A stretch of 64,000 nucleotides of DNA from Niveibacterium umoris (lineage in GTDB: Bacteria > Pseudomonadota > Gammaproteobacteria > Burkholderiales > Rhodocyclaceae). The notes under the pieces were generated by a model. That model was not told the DNA's origin, searched no databases, and saw only the letters and a program-made list of their open reading frames with translations. The stretch is taken from NCBI RefSeq assembly GCF_014197015.1, contig NZ_JACIET010000001.1, positions 806,001 to 870,000 on the forward strand. Reading direction: 5' to 3'. Made by a program: the position numbers and the translations under genes. Numbering within the stretch: the first letter of the stretch is position 1; each line of letters opens with the position of its first letter. Below are positions 26,108 to 32,785 of this stretch, in pieces.

Positions 26108-27036
26108 GACACATCGCTGGGCGTCACTCGCCAGCCGCCGCTGAAAACCTTTTGCGCCGTTGTGATCGTGGCAAGGTATATCGATACAGTGTCACTGATA
26201 TCGTTGGCGTAGCCCCCGGCCATGGCAAGTGCGACCGGGGTTCCGGTGGATGTGCAGGCGCTCAGTACAGACACATCCCGTGCCATGAGGCCTTCCTTGC
26301 TCAGTGCAAGGCGACCGAGACGATCGTCGTGGTAGGGGTCCGCGCCGGCGAGATAGATCACGAACTGTGGCTTCGCGCGATCGAATACCTGATCGAGTCC
26401 GTTGGCGAGCGCAGCGAGGTACGGTGCATCGCCGGTATCGTCCGGCAACTCGATATCCAGGTCGCTGACTTGCTTGCGGAAGGGGAAATTCCGCGCGCCG
26501 TGGATGCTGAATGTGAATACGCTGGCGTCGCCAGACAGGATTGCTGCAGTTCCGTCGCCCTGATGGACGTCGCAGTCGATCACCGCAATTCGCGAGATGC
26601 AGGTCTCAGCCAGCAGTGTGCGTGCGGCGACCGCAGCATCGTTGAACACGCAGAACCCCGATCCGAAGTCGGCGTGCGCGTGGTGCGTACCGCCAGCCAG
26701 ATTTGCGGCGCAGCCTTCGGAGAGTGCTGTCCGGCATGCGGCGACGGTGGCGCCGACCGATCGGCGCGAGCGTTCGACCATTGCGGGCGTCCAGGGAAAA
26801 CCAATGCGCCGTTGCTCTTGTGCTGACAAGCGGCCCTCGGATACGCGCTTAACGTAGTCGCGTGCGTGGGCACGCTCAAGCATTTCGTCTGATGCGGCGT
26901 CGGGAACCAGGAAATCCTGCGGCGAAAATCTTGCTGTTTCATGCAGCGCGTCGCGAAGCATCCGGTATTTCGCCATCGGAAAGCGATGGCCCGGTGGCAG
27001 CGGCAGGTCAAAGTGGTCGGTGTAATAGAGTTTCAC
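26098..27036 (-). CDS. histone deacetylase family protein
   Basis: 312 residues, the usual length for bacterial class II-like members. The active-site dyad is in GGTHHAHADFGSGFCVFND, the zinc ligands are in DCDVHQGDGT and GADPYHDDRLG, and a GGYAND motif is near the end. These zinc hydrolases act on acetyl-lysine, acetylpolyamines or other acyl amides; the substrate is not deducible here. Overlaps DUF429 at its 3' end. Confidence 0.93.
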   Translation of the reverse strand: MKLYYTDHFDLPLPPGHRFPMAKYRMLRDALHETARFSPQDFLVPDAASDEMLERAHARDYVKRVSEGRLSAQEQRRIGFPWTPAMVERSRRSVGATVAACRTALSEGCAANLAGGTHHAHADFGSGFCVFNDAAVAARTLLAETCISRIAVIDCDVHQGDGTAAILSGDASVFTFSIHGARNFPFRKQVSDLDIELPDDTGDAPYLAALANGLDQVFDRAKPQFVIYLAGADPYHDDRLGRLALSKEGLMARDVSVLSACTSTGTPVALAMAGGYANDISDTVSIYLATITTAQKVFSGGWRVTPSDVSCG

Positions 27037-27060
27037 CGGCGTTGGCTGCCATTCGTGCGT

Positions 27061-27807
27061 TTATTCCGGGTCCTGATTGAAAACCGGCGGCTGGTAGCCA
27101 ATCTTGCGCAGGCCTTCGCTGAGTGCGCGCGAAAGCTTGCGGCCTTCCGAGGTCTTGCGGAAGGCTACGTGAACGCTCTTGAGTTCGAGCAGGCGCGGAT
27201 TCATGACCAGTTGCCCGCGCAACCCGGTCAGGCGAGTGTCGTTGCCCATCAGGTTCGCGAATACCTTGGAGTCCACCACGGCGAGGTCGACGCGGCCGGC
27301 CGCAAGTTTCATGAGGTTGCTGGCATCATCGAGCGTACTGTCGGCCGGCTGATCGCCGCTGGCGATGCGCCTGTCGAGCGCAGTGGTATTGATGTAGCCC
27401 TCGACCACGCCAATACGCAGAGCCTTGAGGTCTTCGATGGTGACCCAGGTGCTCGGCGAATCCGACCGCTGCGCGAAGCCCAGCGGGCTTTCGCCTACCG
27501 GATCGGAGAGTTCGGTGCGCCGTGCACGGTCGGCGGAGTAGTAACTCGGAAAATAGCCGGCGAACCCTTTCGCCGATTCACCGACGGCAACGGCTTTGGG
27601 CCAGGGGAAGTACTCGACGACCAGGCGGTATCCGGACGCGGCGAGCGCGCGGCGGACCGTATCGGTAACCGTTCCCCCGGCGCTGACGCTGGCGCTGGCG
27701 TAGGGAGGCCATTCCAGCGATGCCAGTTTCACAACATGTTCGTCCGGTGCCGCAAGGGCAGGGTGCAGTCCGCACAAGGTGAGCAGGGCAACGAAGATGA
27801 AGCGCAT
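27061..27807 (-). CDS. periplasmic solute-binding protein, family 3
   Basis: 248 residues. A signal peptide covers about 1-19 (FIFVALLTLCGLHPALA). The mature part has LASLEWPPYASASVSAGG, then VVEYFPWPKA, and LKALRIGVVEGY, then LAAGRVDLAVVDS, the layout of SBP_bac_3 proteins for polar amino acids. No permease or ATPase genes are adjacent, so it is an orphan that may serve a remote transporter or a sensory role. It lies 24 bases upstream of the deacetylase gene on the same strand, so they may share a transcript. Confidence 0.85.
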   Translation of the reverse strand: MRFIFVALLTLCGLHPALAAPDEHVVKLASLEWPPYASASVSAGGTVTDTVRRALAASGYRLVVEYFPWPKAVAVGESAKGFAGYFPSYYSADRARRTELSDPVGESPLGFAQRSDSPSTWVTIEDLKALRIGVVEGYINTTALDRRIASGDQPADSTLDDASNLMKLAAGRVDLAVVDSKVFANLMGNDTRLTGLRGQLVMNPRLLELKSVHVAFRKTSEGRKLSRALSEGLRKIGYQPPVFNQDPE

Positions 27808-27868
27808 GGATCAGGTCGCAATCGGAATTCGGGCGCCTTCCCCCCGGTTGGCGCAACCGGCCGCTATG

Positions 27869-28309
27869 TTACTCAAGATCGGCGCTTTGCTGCGGCGCCG
27901 CGTCCTGAATAATCGCAGCGAGTCGACGCAGTATTCGGTCGGCAGGCGCGCGGTCTGCGGGCGCAAGACCTTGCAGCAGCGCTGAAGCGTAGCGGTCGAG
28001 GCAGGCGTTGATGTTTTCTACGGCCTGACGCCCGCTGGGCGAAATCTCGACAAGGATCGATCGTCCGTCGTCCGGATTCGGGCGTGTTATGACTTGTTGT
28101 GACGCTTCCATTGCCTTGATGCTGCGGGTTACCCAAGCCTTGTGCAGTCCGGTCATGGACGACAGGGCTTGCGGCGTCACAGGCCCGTTCCGCACTAGCA
28201 GGCTGGCGATACGGTGTTGGGCATCGGCACCCAATCCGTGGCGTCGGGCGGTCGTCTGCTCGACGGCCAGGAATGCGCGTGCGAACTCCCTGAGGGCGGT
28301 GTTGTGCAT
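27869..28309 (-). CDS. MarR-family transcription regulator
   Basis: 146 residues. A winged helix is visible: RIASLLVRNGPVTPQALSSM, then TGLHKAWVTRSIKAMEASQQ, with a wing VITRPNPDDGRSILVEIS that carries the conserved DDGR. Flanking helices provide the dimer interface. No cysteine-based redox sensor is obvious. A perfect 7-bp palindrome lies 42 bases before its start and is likely its own operator. Confidence 0.9.
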   Translation of the reverse strand: MHNTALREFARAFLAVEQTTARRHGLGADAQHRIASLLVRNGPVTPQALSSMTGLHKAWVTRSIKAMEASQQVITRPNPDDGRSILVEISPSGRQAVENINACLDRYASALLQGLAPADRAPADRILRRLAAIIQDAAPQQSADLE

Positions 28310-28350
28310 CCGTCACTTTCTAATCGACGTCAAACTCTCGGATCAAATAT

Positions 28351-28371
28351 ATGGTTGTTAATCGCAACCAT
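28351..28371. promoter_or_regulatory. palindrome, candidate MarR operator
   Basis: ATGGTTG at 28351-28357 and CAACCAT at 28365-28371 are perfect inverted repeats separated by 7 bases (TTAATCG). The GTTG...CAAC core is of the MarR site type. Position and symmetry point to autoregulation. Confidence 0.5.
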
Positions 28372-28533
28372 TTGCCTGCGTAACTCAACATGGCGACAGC
28401 ATTCTCGCCATACGCTGCGATGCCGCTACCGCAATGCAACGTGACATCGCCTGAAACCTCGCTATACCAATAAAACTGTGCGTTACGTAGTTAATGCTGC
28501 GATCCGGAAATTGCCTCTTCGCATGCGGCAGAA

Positions 28534-28551
28534 ATGCAATATCGATTGCAT
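28534..28551. promoter_or_regulatory. palindrome upstream of the lipase
   Basis: ATGCAAT-ATCG-ATTGCAT is a perfect 7+4+7 inverted repeat about 100 bases before the lipase start. It has the size of a dimeric regulator site; the regulator is unknown. Confidence 0.35.
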
Positions 28552-28650
28552 GGCGTGTATCCAACGTGAAGGCGCAGGGCCGTGGGGGCACAGATCCGCG
28601 CTACGCACCCGTATGGCTGAAAAGACTAAACAACCTTGGGGGAGAACAAC

Positions 28651-29574
28651 ATGATTCGCAAGTGCTTGCTTGTGCTGTTGTGTTTCATTGCCGTCCTGCA
28701 GTCGTCCCTGGCACGCGCAGACACTTACACACAGACCCGTTATCCGATCGTTCTGGTGCACGGGATGCTGGGTTTTGATTCGATTGGCGCGATCAACTAC
28801 TGGTACGGGATTCCGGAGGCGCTCCGTGCGGGCGGTGCGACCGTCTTCGTTGCATCGGTCTCTGCGCTGAACAGCAACGAAGCGCGTGGCGAGCAGGTGC
28901 TCAAATACCTGCAGGTGCTGCAGGCGAAATACGGCTACCAGAAGTTCAACCTGATCGGACATAGCCACGGCGGCGCAACATCCCGATATGTGGCTGCGGT
29001 GGCCCCGGGATTGGTGGCTTCGGTGACGACCGTCGGCGCACCGCATGACGGTAGCAAGGTTGCAGACGCCATAAAGGCTGGCGCCGGTGCAACCGGCACC
29101 ACCGACCTCGTCACCGCGCTGGTAAACGGGCTCGGCCAGTTGATCGGGCTGCTGTCGGGCAACGGCTCGCCACAGGATGCGCTTGGCACACTTGCATCGC
29201 TGAACACGGCGGGTGCGCGAGACTTCAACCGGCGCTTTCCGGCGGGCGCGCCGACCCAGTCTTGCGGCCAGGGGCCGGAACTCGCTGCAAATGGCGTGCG
29301 CTACTACTCGGCAGGTGGAACATCGGTTGCAACCAATGTGCTGGACGTGCTCGACCCGATGCTGATTGCTTCTTCGCTGGTCTTCGGGTTCGAAGCGAAC
29401 GACGGACTGGTATCGCGGTGTTCGTCGCATTGGGGCAAGGTGCTGCGCGACGACTACGGCTGGAACCACATCGACGAGATCAACCATCTCTTCGGGCTTC
29501 GCGGCCTCTTCAGTTCTGATCCAACCGCGTTTTACCGATCACAGGCCAACCGTCTGCGGAACCTTGGACTTTGA
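28651..29574 (+). CDS. secreted triacylglycerol lipase, family I (Burkholderia/Pseudomonas type)
   Basis: 307 residues. The signal peptide covers about 1-23 (CLLVLLCFIAVLQSSLARA); the mature enzyme starts near DTYTQTRYPIVLVHGMLG, with the oxyanion HG. The catalytic triad is S105 in GHSHGG, D251 (EANDGLV) and H273 (WNHIDEIN). C205 and C257 can form the conserved disulfide and D/N residues near the end the calcium site. Such lipases fold in the periplasm with a dedicated foldase and leave by type II secretion; the foldase is encoded next. ATG 28651 follows GGGGGAGAAC. Confidence 0.93.
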   Translation: MIRKCLLVLLCFIAVLQSSLARADTYTQTRYPIVLVHGMLGFDSIGAINYWYGIPEALRAGGATVFVASVSALNSNEARGEQVLKYLQVLQAKYGYQKFNLIGHSHGGATSRYVAAVAPGLVASVTTVGAPHDGSKVADAIKAGAGATGTTDLVTALVNGLGQLIGLLSGNGSPQDALGTLASLNTAGARDFNRRFPAGAPTQSCGQGPELAANGVRYYSAGGTSVATNVLDVLDPMLIASSLVFGFEANDGLVSRCSSHWGKVLRDDYGWNHIDEINHLFGLRGLFSSDPTAFYRSQANRLRNLGL

Positions 29575-30407
29575 AGCGGGTTGCTGGCGCAACGGCCGTT
29601 GTCATTGCGGCAGTTGCCTGGATGTTTGGGCGAGGTGAGACCTCGGGTGGCATCCGCCCGGATCGGGTGCCTGAGGCGGCGCAGGCTGTGGTGGCGGAGG
29701 CGCGTGGTGAGGTATTCCCGTTTTCACGCGCGGAGCCCGCTGTCGGCGAACTCGACACGATCCGTGCGCAGATCGTCGGCGGCGTGCTTGCTGGCACCGA
29801 CCCCGATGGTGCGTGGGTCTGCGCCGGCCCGGGGCGACTGCGTGCTGACCATCAGATCCGTCGCCGGATCGATTGGTACGGTAACCAGCTGGGTCGATTC
29901 ACGCCCGAGGCGATTGCCGCAGCCATGGCGCAAGAGGCGGACGAGGCTTGTGGTCGCGGTGCCGGACTCGCCGCACGCGCGATCTGGCAGGCCTATCGCG
30001 AGGCCCAGACGATAGACCTGCCGAGTATCGGCCGGCTCGATGCCAAAGCGCTGGCCAAGCGCCTTGAGACGATCTCGGCGGCACGCCGGCGCGCCATGGG
30101 GCAAGACTGGGGTGAGGCGTTCTTTGGTGCAGAGGAACGCCTCCTGGCCGAGCGCCTGAGCGCTCCGCCACCCGTGTCTGGGGTGCCGCTGCCCTTGCCG
30201 GATGCCGATGCGCGGATCGCGGCGGTGGAGGCTGCCTGGGCCAACTGGGCGCAACGGATCTCTGTCAGCAAAGAAGAAATCCGCAAGCTCCAGCAAGACA
30301 AGGGACTTTCAGATGCCGAGCGTGAAGCGCAGGTCAATGCGATCGTCGAGGCGCATTTCGAGCCTGCCGAGCGCCTCCGGGCCCGCACTGTCCTCGGCGA
30401 CGGGTGA
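29571..30407 (+). CDS. lifO: lipase-specific foldase (LifO/Lif chaperone)
   Basis: 278 residues. A membrane anchor at about 5-19 is followed by an Ala/Pro-rich linker and a helical chaperone domain. The diagnostic Lif motif RxxFDY(F/C)LSA is present only as RRRIDWYGNQLGR; later AMGQDWGEAFFGAEERLLAERL matches the conserved AFFG region. It starts with TTG 29571, overlapping the lipase stop (TTGA), so the pair is translationally coupled. The divergent motif is the odd point; context makes the assignment good. Confidence 0.85.
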   Translation: MKRVAGATAVVIAAVAWMFGRGETSGGIRPDRVPEAAQAVVAEARGEVFPFSRAEPAVGELDTIRAQIVGGVLAGTDPDGAWVCAGPGRLRADHQIRRRIDWYGNQLGRFTPEAIAAAMAQEADEACGRGAGLAARAIWQAYREAQTIDLPSIGRLDAKALAKRLETISAARRRAMGQDWGEAFFGAEERLLAERLSAPPPVSGVPLPLPDADARIAAVEAAWANWAQRISVSKEEIRKLQQDKGLSDAEREAQVNAIVEAHFEPAERLRARTVLGDG

Positions 30408-30415
30408 CGCGTTGT

Positions 30416-31024
30416 TCAGCCGAGCAAGACGCGACTGTGGCTGGAAACGTGGCGCGCCAGGAAGTCCATCTGGTCGGCAAGGATGTTGCGGTTGGAGAGG
30501 ATCAGGAATTCCGCCTTGCTCGGCACATACGGCGCATACAGCAGCTGCATGTGCGACTGTTCCGGCGTCCGGCCGCCCTTGCGTTGGTTGCAGGGCCGAC
30601 AGGCGGTGACGACATTCATCCACACATCGCGTCCGCCCTGGGAAACAGGCAGAACATGGTCGCGTGTCAGTTTGCCGGAAGCGAGGTGCGTGCCGCAGTA
30701 AGCGCAGATCTGGCGATCGCGATGGAAGAGTTCGCGGTTGGAAAGCGGCGGCACCTTGTGTAGCGCGCGCTGGCTGAGCGCCTTGCCGCGTATCGCGATG
30801 ATGCTGTTGGTCGTGATGACCGATTGCAGCCCTGTCTCGCGGCGCATGCCGCCGAGAATCGTGAATTCGTTGTCCCCGGCAGCCCATGCGACCTGATCGC
30901 GGGCGTAGTAGATCACCGCATGCTGCCAATTCACCCAGCGGAACGGCTGGCCATGGACATCGAGTGTGAGGATCAGCGGCCGTCGCGAATTGCCCGCGAC
31001 CGTGCCGCGTTCAACGAGGATCAC
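30416..31024 (-). CDS. HNH endonuclease
   Basis: 202 residues. Two zinc-binding CxxC pairs, CAYCG and CRPCNQRKG, frame the HNH core TRDHVLPVSQGG, with the N in NVVTACRPC. Residues 1-100 form an extra N-terminal domain found in this proteobacterial group (FRWVNWQHAVIYYARDQV). The substrate is unknown. No restriction, phage or transposon genes are adjacent, so a housekeeping role is possible. Its stop is 9 bases from the foldase stop on the other strand. Confidence 0.88.
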   Translation of the reverse strand: MILVERGTVAGNSRRPLILTLDVHGQPFRWVNWQHAVIYYARDQVAWAAGDNEFTILGGMRRETGLQSVITTNSIIAIRGKALSQRALHKVPPLSNRELFHRDRQICAYCGTHLASGKLTRDHVLPVSQGGRDVWMNVVTACRPCNQRKGGRTPEQSHMQLLYAPYVPSKAEFLILSNRNILADQMDFLARHVSSHSRVLLG

Positions 31025-31078
31025 GGCGACTCCCTCTCTAGAATCTGCTAGAGCATACGCCTCGCATGTGTGATTTCA

Positions 31079-31750
31079 ATGTCTTCTTCCAAGCTCTTCG
31101 CTGCGCCTGCCGATAAACGTTGCTTGGCAATGCTGCTGCTGTCGATCATCGTGCATGCGATGGCCCTGGGCTTGTTTCCACCCTTGCACGCAGGTGCCCG
31201 CAGTCTGCGTGTGCGAATCCAGCAGCTCAAGCCTCAGACAGGGCCTGGCGCGGACAAACAGTCGGTATCTGCGTCTGAATCGATTCCCGTGATGGCTCAC
31301 AGTGCGATGAAGGTGCCGCGCGCAATCGTGCCCTCGCCGGCGACGGCCCCTCAGCCATCGAGCAAGGAAGAGAACACTCGACAACAAATGCGCGAACGAC
31401 AGCCCGCGAGGGGCGAAAGTCCCCCGGCTCGCCTGCCCGACAGCGCACCGATCGTGCCTGCGGAGGCAGGGTTGGATGCCGCGACCATGCGCGGGGTACG
31501 CGTCGCCTTGGCGCAGGGCTTGGGTGGCATCGAGGTGCCGCCCGGTTTGGCCGGTGCCCGAACCGAAGCTCGCATGGTCTTCGGCGGCGGGCGTTTGCTC
31601 GCGCTGACCTTCAGCGGGGATTCTCTTGCACGCGAATTTGAGAACGTCCTGCGGCCGTCACTGATGCGTTCAGCCGCCGCAATTCGGTTGCCGGCTGACC
31701 TGCGCGACGCGCGCTTCGAGATCACGCTTGCGCTGGAGTTCGATGGCTGA
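31079..31750 (+). CDS. TonB-like single-pass envelope protein
   Basis: 223 residues. One membrane segment with a histidine (LAMLLLSIIVHAMALGLF) resembles the TonB/TolA anchor. A long linker rich in Pro, Ser and Glu follows, and a compact C-terminal domain (about 140-223) has ARMVFGGGRLLALTFSGDSL and ARFEITLALEF. The overall plan fits a TonB-like energy transducer, but the C-terminal match is loose and no exbB/exbD pair is nearby. Start ATG 31079 has no strong ribosome site; GTG 31070 is an alternative. Confidence 0.5.
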   Translation: MSSSKLFAAPADKRCLAMLLLSIIVHAMALGLFPPLHAGARSLRVRIQQLKPQTGPGADKQSVSASESIPVMAHSAMKVPRAIVPSPATAPQPSSKEENTRQQMRERQPARGESPPARLPDSAPIVPAEAGLDAATMRGVRVALAQGLGGIEVPPGLAGARTEARMVFGGGRLLALTFSGDSLAREFENVLRPSLMRSAAAIRLPADLRDARFEITLALEFDG

Positions 31751-31759
31751 TCGAGTACG

Positions 31760-32713
31760 TCAGCGACCGCCTACCGTTGCGCGAAGGCCTTCGGCGACCG
31801 TGTAGGGCGGTTGCCAGGACAAGGTCTCGACCAGATCACTGGTGTCGACTTCAAGCGAGCCGAGCAATCGCTGCGCTTCTTCGCGCTTCCCTAGCAGGGT
31901 TAGCGCACCCAGCAGCAATGGGCTTGGCACGCGGAGCAAGCGTTCCCGCTTTTGCAGCGCGTGCGCAATGTGCCGGATGAGTTCAGGTGTGCTCATTGGC
32001 GCTCGGTCGCTGATAAGAAAGGTGCGGCCGGCCGCGCGCGGATGCTCGCCGATGCGTACCAGCGCATCGACAAGGTTGCCGACAAAGACCAGATCGCGGC
32101 GGTTATCGACGCTGCCCAGCGGCAGCAAGTAGCCTTTTGATACTGCACTGACCAGCTGCGCGAAGTTGGCGCCGACTCCGGGGCCGTAGATCAGCGGGGG
32201 GCGCACGATGGCGCTTTCGATGCCGCTCGCGCGAATGGCCTGTTCCGCCTCCAGTTTCGATACACCATAGGCGTCGTGCGGGGCGGGCGTGTCGTCGGGC
32301 CGGAAGGGCCGGCCCGGCTGGGTCTGCTCACCGTTGACCTTGATCGAGCTGAGATACACCAGTCGCCGCACGCCCGATACGCGCGCCGCCGCACACAGGT
32401 CCGCTGTGCGTTCCACGTTCACCCGCCGGAAAGCTTGCAGCGGGTCAGCCTCGGTCTCGCGCATGACATGCACCCGGGCGGCCAGGTGCCAGATGGCGTC
32501 GACGCCGGCGGTGGCAGGTCCCCAGTCAACGAAATTGTTGAGATCGCCGACGACGACCGATTCGTCCCAAGGCCCGTCGCAAGGGCTGCGCAAGGCTGCG
32601 CGAACGCGGTAGCCGTGCGCGCGCAATGCGGGAATCAGCGTGCGGGCGACGAAACCGGTCGCGCCGGTCACCAAGGCGAGGGGGGGATCAGGTAGGGGGG
32701 CGGGCGGCTGCAT
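31760..32713 (-). CDS. NAD-dependent epimerase/dehydratase (extended SDR)
   Basis: 317 residues. The Rossmann motif VTGATGFVARTL is near the N-terminus, the catalytic YxxxK is in DAYGVSKLEAEQ and a serine pair LSSIKVN precedes it. The family acts on nucleotide sugars (UDP-glucose/galactose 4-epimerase-like). A substrate cannot be assigned; the C-terminus ends with a short conserved SW-P-TVAEGLR segment typical of this group. It is not in a polysaccharide cluster. Confidence 0.85.
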   Translation of the reverse strand: MQPPAPLPDPPLALVTGATGFVARTLIPALRAHGYRVRAALRSPCDGPWDESVVVGDLNNFVDWGPATAGVDAIWHLAARVHVMRETEADPLQAFRRVNVERTADLCAAARVSGVRRLVYLSSIKVNGEQTQPGRPFRPDDTPAPHDAYGVSKLEAEQAIRASGIESAIVRPPLIYGPGVGANFAQLVSAVSKGYLLPLGSVDNRRDLVFVGNLVDALVRIGEHPRAAGRTFLISDRAPMSTPELIRHIAHALQKRERLLRVPSPLLLGALTLLGKREEAQRLLGSLEVDTSDLVETLSWQPPYTVAEGLRATVGGR

Positions 32714-32742
32714 GGCCGCGATTCTGCCTCAAGCCGCGAGGC

Positions 32743-32778
32743 ATCCGGTGCGACGCCAGTTGCGGCATCGCACCGGAT
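32743..32778 (-). terminator. 11-bp inverted repeat after the EF-G-like gene
   Basis: ATCCGGTGCGA at 32743-32753 and TCGCACCGGAT at 32768-32778 are perfect complements with a 14-base loop. They lie directly after the leftward EF-G-like stop (32786). No T tract follows, so it may stabilise mRNA ends rather than terminate. Confidence 0.45.
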
Positions 32779-32785
32779 AGGTGGA

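Larger units (their letters stand above)
28310..28650. other. divergent intergenic region between marR and the lipase
   Basis: 341 bases, locally richer in A/T than the genes around it, with two palindromes listed separately. It should carry the promoters of both divergent genes. Short frames within it have no support. Confidence 0.6.
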
